From: Succinivibrionaceae bacterium
GTDB lineage: Bacteria; Pseudomonadota; Gammaproteobacteria; Enterobacterales; Succinivibrionaceae
Assembly: GCA_003477345.1 (NCBI GenBank)
Contig: DMTG01000243.1
Coordinates: 1-13,054, forward strand
Length of the DNA stretch: 13,054 bases
Reading direction: 5' to 3'
Made by a program: the position numbers and the translations under genes. The notes under the pieces were generated by a model. That model searched no databases. It was not told the origin of the DNA and saw nothing but the letters and a program-made list of their open reading frames with translations. Below, piece after piece: positions 5,788-13,054 of the stretch (positions within the stretch are counted from its first letter, which is position 1; every line of letters starts with the position of its first letter).

Positions 5788-7497
5788 TTAGATAGGCTCA
5801 ATATTCTCGATTCTAACTTCCAGCCTGTCATTCTGATAGTATCTGTCAACGCCTACGGAATATAGTACTCTTACCTTAAGTCCTTTCATCAGAGCTTTCT
5901 CATTTATGGTTGCCCGGAACTTTATGGCATTCATTACATTGCCGTCGTCTTTGCTGAGTGCAAAGCGCAGGTGGCGGTTGGCCACCGTATATATCTCGCT
6001 TATTGTAAACTCGCCGTCAAACACTGGAGCTGGGAACCCCTCTCCCCAGGGACCTAGCGTTTCCAGATCTCTGGCAAAGGCTACACACAGGTGATCAGAA
6101 GGGAGCTCGCCGTCTGTTACCGTTTCCTGATCGGAAGCTTCTGAGATATGGTTTCTGGCAGCGCTGTCAAATAATGATCCGAAATATTCTATGTTTTCCT
6201 TTTTGATAGAGGCGCCTGCCGCCATGGCATGACCGCCAAAGCGCAGAAGTACTCCTGGAGCCTTGGAATCTATTTCCTGCAGGATTTCCGCAAGAGAAAA
6301 ACCGGGAACCGATCTTGCAGAACCTGAAATGACGTCCCCTTCTCCTGAGAATACGAAGCAGGGGGCATTGAACTGATTTTTTATCCTTCCTGCTATCAGT
6401 CCGGCAACGCCTGAAATCCAGCTTGATCTGTACAATGTAAGAGCAGCTCTGTCTTTCTGCTTCTGGGCATCTTTCTGAGCCTCTTCTACTGATACTCTTT
6501 CGAAGTCCCCGCGCCGGCGGTTACAGAAGTCAAGCCGCTTTGCCAGTTCATAAGCGCGGGAGGAATCATCGCACAAAAGCAGATCCATGGCAGGATTGCC
6601 TTCAATTTTGATTCTGCCTGCGGCATTCAGCCTAGGACAGAGATCAAAGGATATATTCTGAACATCAAAAGTGGACAGTCTGAGCTTGCAGAATTCAATC
6701 AGCGCAAAAATTCCCACCTGACAGACACCTTTGCGGATTCTTCTGATGCCGGCCTTGATAAGGCGGCGGTTATTGGTATCAAAGGGAACCACATCCCCTA
6801 CCGTGCCGATTGCCACCAGATCAAGAAGATTGGCTATATCCGGTCTCTTCATGTTTTTCTTTTTAAAATAGTTTCTCGAGGAGAGCTCGGCTCTTACTGC
6901 AATCAGCAGATAAAAACAGACACTGGCGCCGCACAGGGCCTTGGATTCAAATAAATCATCCTTTCTTTTGGGATCTACAATGGCATCTGCCACCGGGAGC
7001 TCATTTAGAGTCTCATGATGATCTGTAACCACCACGGTAAGTCCCAGCTCTTTGGCTCTGGCAATGGCCTCATTGCAGCTTATTCCATTGTCTACCGTCA
7101 GAATAAGCGACACTCCCAGTTCTGCATATTTTTCGACTACATTTACAGAAAGCCCGTAGCCTCCGTCATACCTCGACGGCACAAAATAGTCGACCATCAT
7201 GGCGCCGAGCGCTTTGAGCCCGCGGACTCCCACGGCAGTTCCGGTAATACCGTCTACATCATAGTCACCTGCAACCAGGATCCGCTCGCCCTTTTCAATT
7301 GCGTCTGCAAGTAATTTGCTGGCCCTGTCTATATCCTTTAAGTCTCTGTAGTGCAGAAGTTCCTTTATGTCGCAGTCTATATCCTCTCTGCGTCTGATCC
7401 CTCTGCTGGCTAGAATCTGTCTTAACAGCGGATCAGGAATATACGGAGCCAGCTGACTATCGTCTACGTGTTTTCTTCTTACTATTTTCAATGCCAC
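5788..7497 (-). CDS. recJ: Single-stranded-DNA-specific exonuclease RecJ
   Basis: RecJ is a 5'-to-3' exonuclease on single-stranded DNA, acting in RecF-pathway recombination, base excision and mismatch repair. The 569-aa product carries all DHH-family motifs: GDYDVDG at residues 77-83 (metal-binding aspartates 78, 80, 82), VDNGIS at 135-140, TDHHE at 158-162, GTVGDVVP at 231-238 and PRLNAAGR at 287-294. The DHHA1 signature GGHAMAAG is at 420-427, and a C-terminal OB-like domain ends at IEPI. It aligns along its length with the enterobacterial protein. The start is taken as the GTG at 7497, with AAAGGA just upstream. A TTG two codons further in (7491) has a better 8-nt spacing and is equally possible. 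Divergent from the PTS-like gene and probably leading an operon with the two lipoprotein genes. Confidence 0.96.
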   Translation of the reverse strand: MALKIVRRKHVDDSQLAPYIPDPLLRQILASRGIRRREDIDCDIKELLHYRDLKDIDRASKLLADAIEKGERILVAGDYDVDGITGTAVGVRGLKALGAMMVDYFVPSRYDGGYGLSVNVVEKYAELGVSLILTVDNGISCNEAIARAKELGLTVVVTDHHETLNELPVADAIVDPKRKDDLFESKALCGASVCFYLLIAVRAELSSRNYFKKKNMKRPDIANLLDLVAIGTVGDVVPFDTNNRRLIKAGIRRIRKGVCQVGIFALIEFCKLRLSTFDVQNISFDLCPRLNAAGRIKIEGNPAMDLLLCDDSSRAYELAKRLDFCNRRRGDFERVSVEEAQKDAQKQKDRAALTLYRSSWISGVAGLIAGRIKNQFNAPCFVFSGEGDVISGSARSVPGFSLAEILQEIDSKAPGVLLRFGGHAMAAGASIKKENIEYFGSLFDSAARNHISEASDQETVTDGELPSDHLCVAFARDLETLGPWGEGFPAPVFDGEFTISEIYTVANRHLRFALSKDDGNVMNAIKFRATINEKALMKGLKVRVLYSVGVDRYYQNDRLEVRIENIEPI

Positions 7498-7519
7498 TGT
7501 CCTTTTTCTTCACATAGAT

Positions 7520-7545
7520 ATGATAGACCAAAATTCTGCTTTTCA
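7520..7545 (-). promoter_or_regulatory. Tentative recJ promoter
   Basis: On the minus strand TATCAT (7525-7520, 5 of 6 to the -10 consensus) lies in the 156-bp divergent interval with recJ. A TTGTGT-like -35 lies about 19 nt upstream, longer than ideal. Weak support. Confidence 0.22.
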
Positions 7546-7614
7546 CACAACAGCTTAAAATTCATAAGGTTATTTTTACAGTTTGCTTTGTATGAGCTTA
7601 TTTACATATTTATC

Positions 7615-7623
7615 TGCTAAAAT
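7615..7623 (+). promoter_or_regulatory. Tentative extended -10 promoter of the PTS-like gene and prmA
   Basis: TGCTAAAAT at 7615-7623 is an extended -10 element (TG-N-TAAAAT, 5 of 6) about 30 nt upstream of the GTG start. No good -35 is visible, as is acceptable for extended -10 promoters. Confidence 0.35.
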
Positions 7624-7653
7624 ATCACAGATCACCAAGAGATAAAGAAAATC

Positions 7654-9081
7654 GTGAGATACTCTGCGAATTATATATTCCAGCACCGTAGCCTGATACT
7701 GCTGCTCCCGTTAGTATTTCTAGCGCTGGGTTCCTATGCGCTAAACGACTATGGCCGTCACGAATTCACGCGTGACTTCAGTTCGCTGCTGCTGTCTTCA
7801 ATTCGCTATATATTTCCAGGAGTTTTTGCTCTTCTAGTAGCACAGATGGTGCCTACCTTCTCACGCTTTGCTCAGACGCTGATTGTCCTGACAAGCTATA
7901 TTACCCTGCTGCTTTTTACCCTCATCTACCTTCCCAGGCTGTTTAACTGCCCAAGTGTATGCGTATTTGCAAGCCTGTCGGCAACGCTGCCACTCCTGCC
8001 GGTACAGCATACCAAAAACCCGTCAGGAAGACCTCACGGACCGCTGGGGGTCATAAGCGCCTTAGCCGGAGCCTTTATTCTGCCCTGGATTGCCATTCTG
8101 GCCATAGCGATAATTGCAAGACTGCAGGACAGCTTTATCACCCTGATCTACAACGCCCAGTTTGTAGACTCGCTGTTATCCTGCATAGTTCCGCCGGCTT
8201 ACTCCCTGCTGCAGACTTTCGGTTTCAACTCAATTATCAATACCATCGAACCGCTTCAGTTTGAAAACACCCACATTGATGCCATTATTAACGCCATAGT
8301 TTTAACCAACGTCATCTCTCTGCCTTCAATAATTCTTACGCGTTCGGTATTTGCCAAAAGAAGCAATGTGCGCATTTTCCTGGTATTCCTCGGGCTTATC
8401 ACGCTGATAACCTCACATATCGGCTACTGCGTATCCATGGAGCTGTGTATTCTTGCTCTGTTCTTCCAGAGCACCTATTCCACGCTGCTTATCACCTCCT
8501 GCGCTCTGTATTTTGTTTCTATAATCTGCGACGCCAACAGTCTGAGTACTTTTTTCCTGCTGTATCAGCCGGATCTTGAGTTCAGACAGATCAATATACT
8601 AAAAGGCTCACCAGAAGAAATTCAGCTGGTGCTGCTGGCAATCGTGCTGCCGGTGCTGCTGCTTACTTTGAATATTTTTGCCAAAAGACATAACAGTCAG
8701 AAGCGTAAACAGCAGCTTAGAATAATTTCGACCGGTTTCTCCATTTCCAAAAACAGCAAGCCTGATCTGCTGGTCATTGCTCTTATAAGAGGCGTAGGCG
8801 GCTTAGGCAATATACACAGCATTGTAAGGCGCTCCCACACTATCTACATCAGGATCAACAATCTTCAGTCTGTAACCTACAGCTATCTGGCACAGGTATG
8901 CGGAACCAAGCCCTATTATGACAGGCGCAGCCATTCCTACGCCTGCGATCTCGGAGAACACAGCGCCTTCATTGAAGAGAGACTGTCCCGTTTTCTGAAC
9001 TATAACTTTTCAGCCGCAAGAAAAGAGATCCCTCTTGCGCCAAGATTCAATATCGGAGATCTCGTGCAGGAAGAAAAATGA
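7654..9081 (+). CDS. Degenerate PTS EIIC-EIIB-like membrane protein lacking phosphotransfer residues
   Basis: A 475-aa protein with a hydrophobic N-terminal part (about residues 12-345, perhaps 8-10 membrane segments) and a soluble tail (about 368-450). The layout matches glucose/N-acetylglucosamine PTS EIIBC permeases. SIRYIFPGVFALLVAQM at 49-65 corresponds to the conserved NLPLLFAIGVA region, FGFNSIINTI at 189-198 to GLHHILN, and SLPSIILTRSVFAKR at 222-236 to the LPAACLAMYHAA region. The tail, ALIRGVGGLGNIHSIV at 376-391, corresponds to the start of EIIB. Key residues are gone: the GITEPIEF motif is replaced by SHIGYCVSMEL (254-264), and the EIIB phospho-cysteine of ACITRLR is replaced by RSHTIYIR (393-400). 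The frame is intact, so it is not a pseudogene by disruption. GTG is the only start compatible with the upstream in-frame stop; its Shine-Dalgarno is weak. It overlaps prmA by 4 nt (ATGA). Probably non-phosphorylating: sensor, regulator or facilitator. Confidence 0.68.
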   Translation: MRYSANYIFQHRSLILLLPLVFLALGSYALNDYGRHEFTRDFSSLLLSSIRYIFPGVFALLVAQMVPTFSRFAQTLIVLTSYITLLLFTLIYLPRLFNCPSVCVFASLSATLPLLPVQHTKNPSGRPHGPLGVISALAGAFILPWIAILAIAIIARLQDSFITLIYNAQFVDSLLSCIVPPAYSLLQTFGFNSIINTIEPLQFENTHIDAIINAIVLTNVISLPSIILTRSVFAKRSNVRIFLVFLGLITLITSHIGYCVSMELCILALFFQSTYSTLLITSCALYFVSIICDANSLSTFFLLYQPDLEFRQINILKGSPEEIQLVLLAIVLPVLLLTLNIFAKRHNSQKRKQQLRIISTGFSISKNSKPDLLVIALIRGVGGLGNIHSIVRRSHTIYIRINNLQSVTYSYLAQVCGTKPYYDRRSHSYACDLGEHSAFIEERLSRFLNYNFSAARKEIPLAPRFNIGDLVQEEK

Positions 9082-9974
9082 CAAACAGCGAATCAAGCGA
9101 AGACTGGGTACAGGTCAAGGCCAGAACCGATGACAGAAACGCCGAAAAGGTATCTGATCTGTTAGAGTCAATGGGCTCTTTGGCCGTAACCTACATGGAT
9201 GCCGAGGATACTCCTATCTTAGAGCCTCTCCCGGGAGAACACAGATTATGGCCTAATATCGAGGTTACCGGCCTTTTCGACAAAGGTACCGATCCTGAAC
9301 CGGTCATCAACGCAGTAAAGGATCTGCTCGGGCAGTATGCTCCTGTTGCAAGTGTACCTCTGCACGAAAAGGACTGGATTAGAGCCTGGATGGATCAGTT
9401 CAAGCCGATGAAATTCGGCAGCCGTCTCTGGATATGCCCGTCCTGGCTGAAGGTTGAGGAAGAGAACAGCGTTGTAGTAAAGCTCGATCCGGGACTTGCC
9501 TTCGGAACCGGCACGCATCCTACCACTGCACAGTGCCTTACATGGCTTGACAGTGCTAATTTAAAGGGACTTAGAGTGCTCGATTACGGATGCGGTTCGG
9601 GGATTTTAGGTATCAGTGCGCTAAAGCTCGGGGCAGAGAGTGTTACCGGAGTGGATATCGATGAACAGGCTCTGATGGCTACCAAAGAAAATGCGCTTCG
9701 CAACGGCGTTGCCGACAGAATCAGTCTGGTGCTCGGCAAGCCGTCCCTGGAGCTTGAACCATTTCCGGTTACAGTTGCTAATATTCTGGCAGGACCTCTG
9801 GCTGCTCTTGAGCCGTATATTGCAAAATTCACTCAAAAGGACGGCAGACTGGCCCTGTCCGGTATCCTTACCGATCAGGCAGATGAAGTAATTGAAGCCT
9901 ATTCAAAAGATTTTCGCATGGATCCTCCAAAATCTGTAGACGGCTGGGTGCTGTTAACAGGAATCAGGCTATGA
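9078..9974 (+). CDS. prmA: Ribosomal protein L11 methyltransferase
   Basis: PrmA trimethylates the N-terminus and lysines of ribosomal protein L11 with S-adenosylmethionine. The 298-aa product matches the enterobacterial protein throughout. Its N-terminal L11-binding domain (about 1-100) includes DTPILEPLPGEHRLW at 44-58. The linker (EKDWIRAWMDQFKPMKFG) leads to the hallmark LDPGLAFGTGTHPTT at 136-150. The SAM motif I LDYGCGSG is at 168-175, GVDID at 191-195 and the catalytic-region NILAGPL at 235-241. The start ATG overlaps the stop of the preceding membrane-protein gene by 4 nt, so translation is probably coupled. In many gammaproteobacteria prmA is followed by dusB-fis; here an unrelated ATPase gene follows 84 bp on. 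There is no clear terminator after prmA. Confidence 0.97.
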   Translation: MTNSESSEDWVQVKARTDDRNAEKVSDLLESMGSLAVTYMDAEDTPILEPLPGEHRLWPNIEVTGLFDKGTDPEPVINAVKDLLGQYAPVASVPLHEKDWIRAWMDQFKPMKFGSRLWICPSWLKVEEENSVVVKLDPGLAFGTGTHPTTAQCLTWLDSANLKGLRVLDYGCGSGILGISALKLGAESVTGVDIDEQALMATKENALRNGVADRISLVLGKPSLELEPFPVTVANILAGPLAALEPYIAKFTQKDGRLALSGILTDQADEVIEAYSKDFRMDPPKSVDGWVLLTGIRL

Positions 9975-9998
9975 TCTTCTCAAATTTGCTATAAAAAT

Positions 9999-10027
9999 TA
10001 GAGATTAAATAATCAGTGCTGTATAAT
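9999..10027 (+). promoter_or_regulatory. Promoter of the BrxD-like/helicase module
   Basis: A perfect -10 box TATAAT (10022-10027) lies 17 nt downstream of TAGAGA (9999-10004, 4 of 6 to -35). Transcription would start near 10034, about 25 nt before the ATPase ATG. This suggests that the ATPase-helicase pair is expressed independently of prmA. Confidence 0.55.
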
Positions 10028-10058
10028 TGAAAGGATTAAGTTGTTTAGGAGACTATCA

Positions 10059-11381
10059 ATGACTACTATCCGCCCTAGAGAACGTTCTGCGATCATTAAT
10101 TCTTTGCGTTCAGGAGTAACTCCCCGCACAGGTCTTGAGCATATTCAGGTAGGGCGAGTTAACGAGGTCAAAGCACTGATTGAGGATCTGGACAATATCT
10201 GTTCAGGCGGCAGTACCTTCCGAGTTATTGTGGGAGAATTCGGTGCCGGAAAAAGTTTCTTTCTGCAGTTAATCCGTTATATAGCCTTAGAAAAAGGCAT
10301 GGTAGTCGTAAATGCCGATCTGTCTCCTGACCGCAGATTATATGCCTCCAACGGACAGGCAAGAAATCTATACAAGGAACTTACCCACAACCTGGCAACC
10401 AGAGCGCATCCTGAAGGCAACGCCATGGTTTCTCTTGTGGAAAAATTCATCACAGAGCAGAGACGCGAAGCTGATTCCACCGGAGATACGGTAGAAAACA
10501 TCATAAAAAGAAAACTTGATTCTCTTACAGAACTTGTTGACGGATATGACTTTTCTCAGGTCATTGCAAAATACTGGCAGGCTTACAATGAAGGCAACGA
10601 CTTCTTAAAAAGCTGTGTAGTCAGATACCTCAGAGGCGAATACTCAACAAAATCAGATGCCAAAAAAGATCTGGGCGTAAGATCCATTGTTGATGACTAC
10701 AACGTTTACGATCACCTGAAATTACTCTCGCGCTTTGTCTGTCAGGCTGGATACAAAGGCCTGCTAGTCAATCTTGATGAAATGGTCAATCTGTACAAGC
10801 TGCCATCTCAGAGAGCAAGAAGCGCCAACTATGAGCAGGTACTTAGAATTCTCAATGACTGCCTGCAGGGAACCGCTGAAAATATCGGCTTTTTAATGGG
10901 CGGAACCCCTGAATTTCTGACCGATCCGCGCAAGGGTCTGTACAGCTACGAAGCCCTGAGATCGCGTCTTGCTGAAAACACCTACGCTACTATGGCCAAT
11001 GTGGTGGATTACCACGGACCGATACTTGCCCTGAGCAGTCTGGCCCCTGAAGAAATATTCGTGCTTCTTTGCAATATTAGAAATGTGTTCGCATCTGGAG
11101 ATAAGAGCAAATATCTAATACCAGACGAGGCAATTTCGGCATTTCTGGTTCACTGCAATCAGAACATCGGCGAAAACTATTTCAGAACCCCTAGAAATAC
11201 CATAAAAAGCTTTGTCGATCTGCTTTCTGTAATTGAGCAGAATCCTGAGTTGAAGTGGGAAACCCTGATCGGCAATATCAAGATAAATAAGGAAGAAGAG
11301 GATTCTCTGGTTACCGTTGGCAAAAATGAAGGCCAGGATGATGAAGATGACGATGACGAGCTGACATCATTCACTCTTTAA
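10059..11381 (+). CDS. BrxD-like (DUF2791-type) P-loop ATPase
   Basis: A 440-aa ATPase resembling BrxD of BREX type 2 phage-defence loci. Visible features are an N-terminal segment with VGRVNEV at 31-37, Walker A GEFGAGKS at 59-66, Walker B LLVNLDEM at 235-242, a sensor-like FLMGGTPEF at 278-286 and RSRLAE at 301-306. RTPRNTIKSFVDLL at 376-389 lies in a probable winged-helix region. The last residues are very acidic (QDDEDDDDE), a possible protein-docking tail. The fold is an AAA+/STAND-like ATPase, expected to bind DNA or remodel a partner. The start is the ATG at 10059, with AGGAGA and a 6-nt spacer; the TTG at 10041 lacks such a site. The helicase gene follows 38 bp downstream on the same strand. 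No PglX, PglZ or BrxC-type gene is in view, so a complete BREX system cannot be claimed. The exact role is unknown. Confidence 0.8.
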   Translation: MTTIRPRERSAIINSLRSGVTPRTGLEHIQVGRVNEVKALIEDLDNICSGGSTFRVIVGEFGAGKSFFLQLIRYIALEKGMVVVNADLSPDRRLYASNGQARNLYKELTHNLATRAHPEGNAMVSLVEKFITEQRREADSTGDTVENIIKRKLDSLTELVDGYDFSQVIAKYWQAYNEGNDFLKSCVVRYLRGEYSTKSDAKKDLGVRSIVDDYNVYDHLKLLSRFVCQAGYKGLLVNLDEMVNLYKLPSQRARSANYEQVLRILNDCLQGTAENIGFLMGGTPEFLTDPRKGLYSYEALRSRLAENTYATMANVVDYHGPILALSSLAPEEIFVLLCNIRNVFASGDKSKYLIPDEAISAFLVHCNQNIGENYFRTPRNTIKSFVDLLSVIEQNPELKWETLIGNIKINKEEEDSLVTVGKNEGQDDEDDDDELTSFTL

Positions 11382-11419
11382 CCTTGAGATCATAAGCGCA
11401 TGTCATCTGAGAAGTAACC

Positions 11420-13054
11420 ATGGCTGATAGTACCAATACTTTTGATTTACTCGATATCAATCTAAAGAAATGGATCTATAAAAAAGGATGGCATGATCTT
11501 TTACCGATACAGAAAGCTTCCATCAAGCCAATTCTGGACAAAAAAAACGATCTGATTATTTCTGCCTCAACCGCCAGCGGCAAAACCGAGGCGGCCTTTC
11601 TGCCTGCCTTAACAGCGATAAATGCCGATCCTAAAAAAAAGGGGATCAGGATTCTCTACATAAGTCCGCTGAAGGCGCTCATTAACGATCAGTTCAGAAG
11701 ACTTGAAGAAATAACCGAAGACATCAAAATAAAAGTAACGCCCTGGCACGGAGATATCTCGGCCAACAGAAAGCACAAGCTGGAGCAGTCACCAGAAGGC
11801 GTTATTCTTACTACCCCGGAATCCCTGGAATCACTGCTTATCAATCGCGTAGGCTGGCTCAGAGAATCCACCCAGAATCTGGACTACTTCATAATCGATG
11901 AGTTTCATGCTTTTATGGGAACCCAGAGAGGATACCAGCTGCAGTCGCAGCTCAACCGTCTGGATAATCTGGCAGGCCACAGGGTTGTCCGTATAGCGCT
12001 GTCAGCCACGTTTTCCGATGTGAATGCGGTTAAGTCATATTTAAGGCCGGGCAGCAACGTAAAATGCGAGCTCATTACAGGCAGCAAAGATCAGAAAGAC
12101 ACTCTGTCAGTGCAGATTAGAGGATATGATCTTACGCCAGAAGAAGGAGAGCTTGAAACCATCAAGAACCAGACGCTGCCTAAAGAATATGATCAGGTAG
12201 CCAAAGATATCTTCAGATTTCTGAGAGGTTCTACCAATCTGGTATTCTGCAACTCCAGATTCCTGACCGAGGCAATATCCACGGAACTGCAGAAACTCTC
12301 CCAGAAGAATTTTGTGCCCAATGAGTTTTTCCCGCATCACGGCTCACTGTCTAAAGATCTTAGAGAAAGCCTTGAGGCGCGCTTACAGGAAGGCAGACTG
12401 CCGACAACTGCCATTTGTACTGCCACTCTAGAACTTGGAATTGATATATCCGACGTGGCCAGCATTGCTCAAATTGAACCTCCAATGTCGGTAGCCTCAA
12501 TGAGACAGAGACTTGGACGAGCAGGACGCAGAGATCACATTGCAGTACTGAGACTGTTTATTCCTGAATATACTCAGAGCACGCAGCTGCTAAAGACCCA
12601 GCTGTGTGAAGACACCTTCCTGTCTGTTGCTATGATAAATTTACTGCTGCAGAGATGGTATGAGCCACCAATGGAGCATGAGTATGCCTTCTCAACCTTA
12701 CTGCAGCAGACATTATCAGTTATAGCCTCGTTTGGCAGTGTCTCTGCCAAAAATTTATACGAGCTTTTATGCAAATACGGACCATTCTCCATATGTACTC
12801 CAGAAATCTTCATGAAATTTCTCAAGGATCTAGGAGAAAAGGATTTAATTGTACAGCTGAATGACAAATCTCTGACTTTGGGACTGGAAGGAGAAAAGCT
12901 GGTTTCAAACTGGAATTTCTACGCTTCGTTTAAAACCCCGGATGAATACACAATCGAAAACGATAACAGGAAAATAGGAACAGTACCGCTAAACCAGCCG
13001 ATTTCTATTGATGATACCTTTCTCTTTGCAGGAAGAGGCTGGAAGGTTGTCTAT
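11420..13054 (+). CDS. Lhr/BrxHI-like superfamily 2 helicase, 3' end beyond the window
   Basis: 545 codons are present and the frame is still open at the window edge. Helicase motifs appear in order: motif I SASTASGKT at residues 48-56 (Lys55), Ia SPLKAL, Ib TTPES, II DEFH at 160-163, III SAT at 195-197, IV VFCNSR at 275-280, V CTATLELGID at 333-342 and VI QRLGRAGRR at 363-371. DEFHAFMGTQRGYQLQSQL and the later FLFAGRGWKV are typical of Lhr-like and BrxHI-like helicases rather than RecQ or RecG. Motif II has Phe where DEAH or DEVH is usual. The ATG at 11420 has GAGAAG 5 nt upstream. The gene lies 38 bp after the BrxD-like ATPase with no promoter between, so the two are very likely co-transcribed and functionally linked. 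It probably translocates on DNA using ATP; the biological substrate is unknown. Confidence 0.85.
   Translation, partial: MADSTNTFDLLDINLKKWIYKKGWHDLLPIQKASIKPILDKKNDLIISASTASGKTEAAFLPALTAINADPKKKGIRILYISPLKALINDQFRRLEEITEDIKIKVTPWHGDISANRKHKLEQSPEGVILTTPESLESLLINRVGWLRESTQNLDYFIIDEFHAFMGTQRGYQLQSQLNRLDNLAGHRVVRIALSATFSDVNAVKSYLRPGSNVKCELITGSKDQKDTLSVQIRGYDLTPEEGELETIKNQTLPKEYDQVAKDIFRFLRGSTNLVFCNSRFLTEAISTELQKLSQKNFVPNEFFPHHGSLSKDLRESLEARLQEGRLPTTAICTATLELGIDISDVASIAQIEPPMSVASMRQRLGRAGRRDHIAVLRLFIPEYTQSTQLLKTQLCEDTFLSVAMINLLLQRWYEPPMEHEYAFSTLLQQTLSVIASFGSVSAKNLYELLCKYGPFSICTPEIFMKFLKDLGEKDLIVQLNDKSLTLGLEGEKLVSNWNFYASFKTPDEYTIENDNRKIGTVPLNQPISIDDTFLFAGRGWKVVY

Noticed and set aside
7015..7314. 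99-codon plus-strand frame opposite recJ
   Set aside because: It lies within the DHH core of recJ, whose catalytic motifs are plainly in the other frame.
7654..9081. Functional glucose or N-acetylglucosamine PTS permease
   Set aside because: The phosphate-accepting cysteine of EIIB and the GITE motif of EIIC are both missing, so normal phosphotransfer is not possible.
10041..10058. Earlier TTG start of the BrxD-like ATPase
   Set aside because: The AGGAGA ribosome binding site lies inside this extension and is ideally spaced for the ATG at 10059.
12574..12867. 97-codon minus-strand frame opposite the helicase
   Set aside because: The helicase frame is continuous through this stretch, and the antisense product has no recognisable features.
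10059..13054. A complete BREX phage-defence system
   Set aside because: Only the ATPase and a partial helicase are visible. The defining PglZ phosphatase and PglX methyltransferase are not in the window, so the name is limited to family resemblance.

Overview
The window looks like chromosomal DNA from an anaerobic gammaproteobacterium. The best guess is a gut member of the Succinivibrionaceae (Aeromonadales), but this is inferred from gene order and protein resemblance, not from a marker gene. The order nnr-tsaE-(amiB-like) on the minus strand is the classic gammaproteobacterial arrangement, and PrmA and RecJ are close to enterobacterial forms. No rRNA, tRNA, CRISPR array, integrase or insertion sequence was seen.

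Layout. 1-2083 (minus): a metabolite-repair and tRNA-modification operon, nnr then tsaE then the first 26 codons of an exported protein in the amiB position, with overlapping genes. 2084-2460: a 377-bp gene-free stretch holding a probable promoter and an FNR-like dyad for that operon. 2461-3171 (minus): queC, queuosine biosynthesis. 3350-4102 (plus): a ROK-family polyphosphate-type glucokinase, divergent from queC. 4103-4180: nested inverted repeats acting as a convergent terminator zone. 4181-7497 (minus): recJ followed by two unrecognised lipoprotein genes, probably one transcript. 7654-9974 (plus): a degenerate PTS EIIC-EIIB-like membrane protein overlapping prmA by 4 nt. 10059-13054 (plus, running off the window): a BrxD-like (DUF2791-type) P-loop ATPase and an Lhr/BrxHI-like superfamily 2 helicase, preceded by their own promoter.

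Two items stand out. The first is the ATPase-helicase pair, which resembles the BrxD-BrxHI pair of type 2 BREX phage defence, but here it sits directly behind a housekeeping gene with no other BREX gene in view. It may be a defence or DNA-processing module whose remaining parts lie to the right. The second is the intact PTS-like protein, which has lost both the cysteine that carries phosphate in EIIB and the GITE sugar-binding motif of EIIC. It therefore cannot be an ordinary phosphotransferase permease and may be a sensor, a regulator or a facilitator. Everything else is mostly housekeeping: t6A and queuosine tRNA modification, NAD(P)HX repair, ribosomal protein L11 methylation, DNA repair and glucose phosphorylation.
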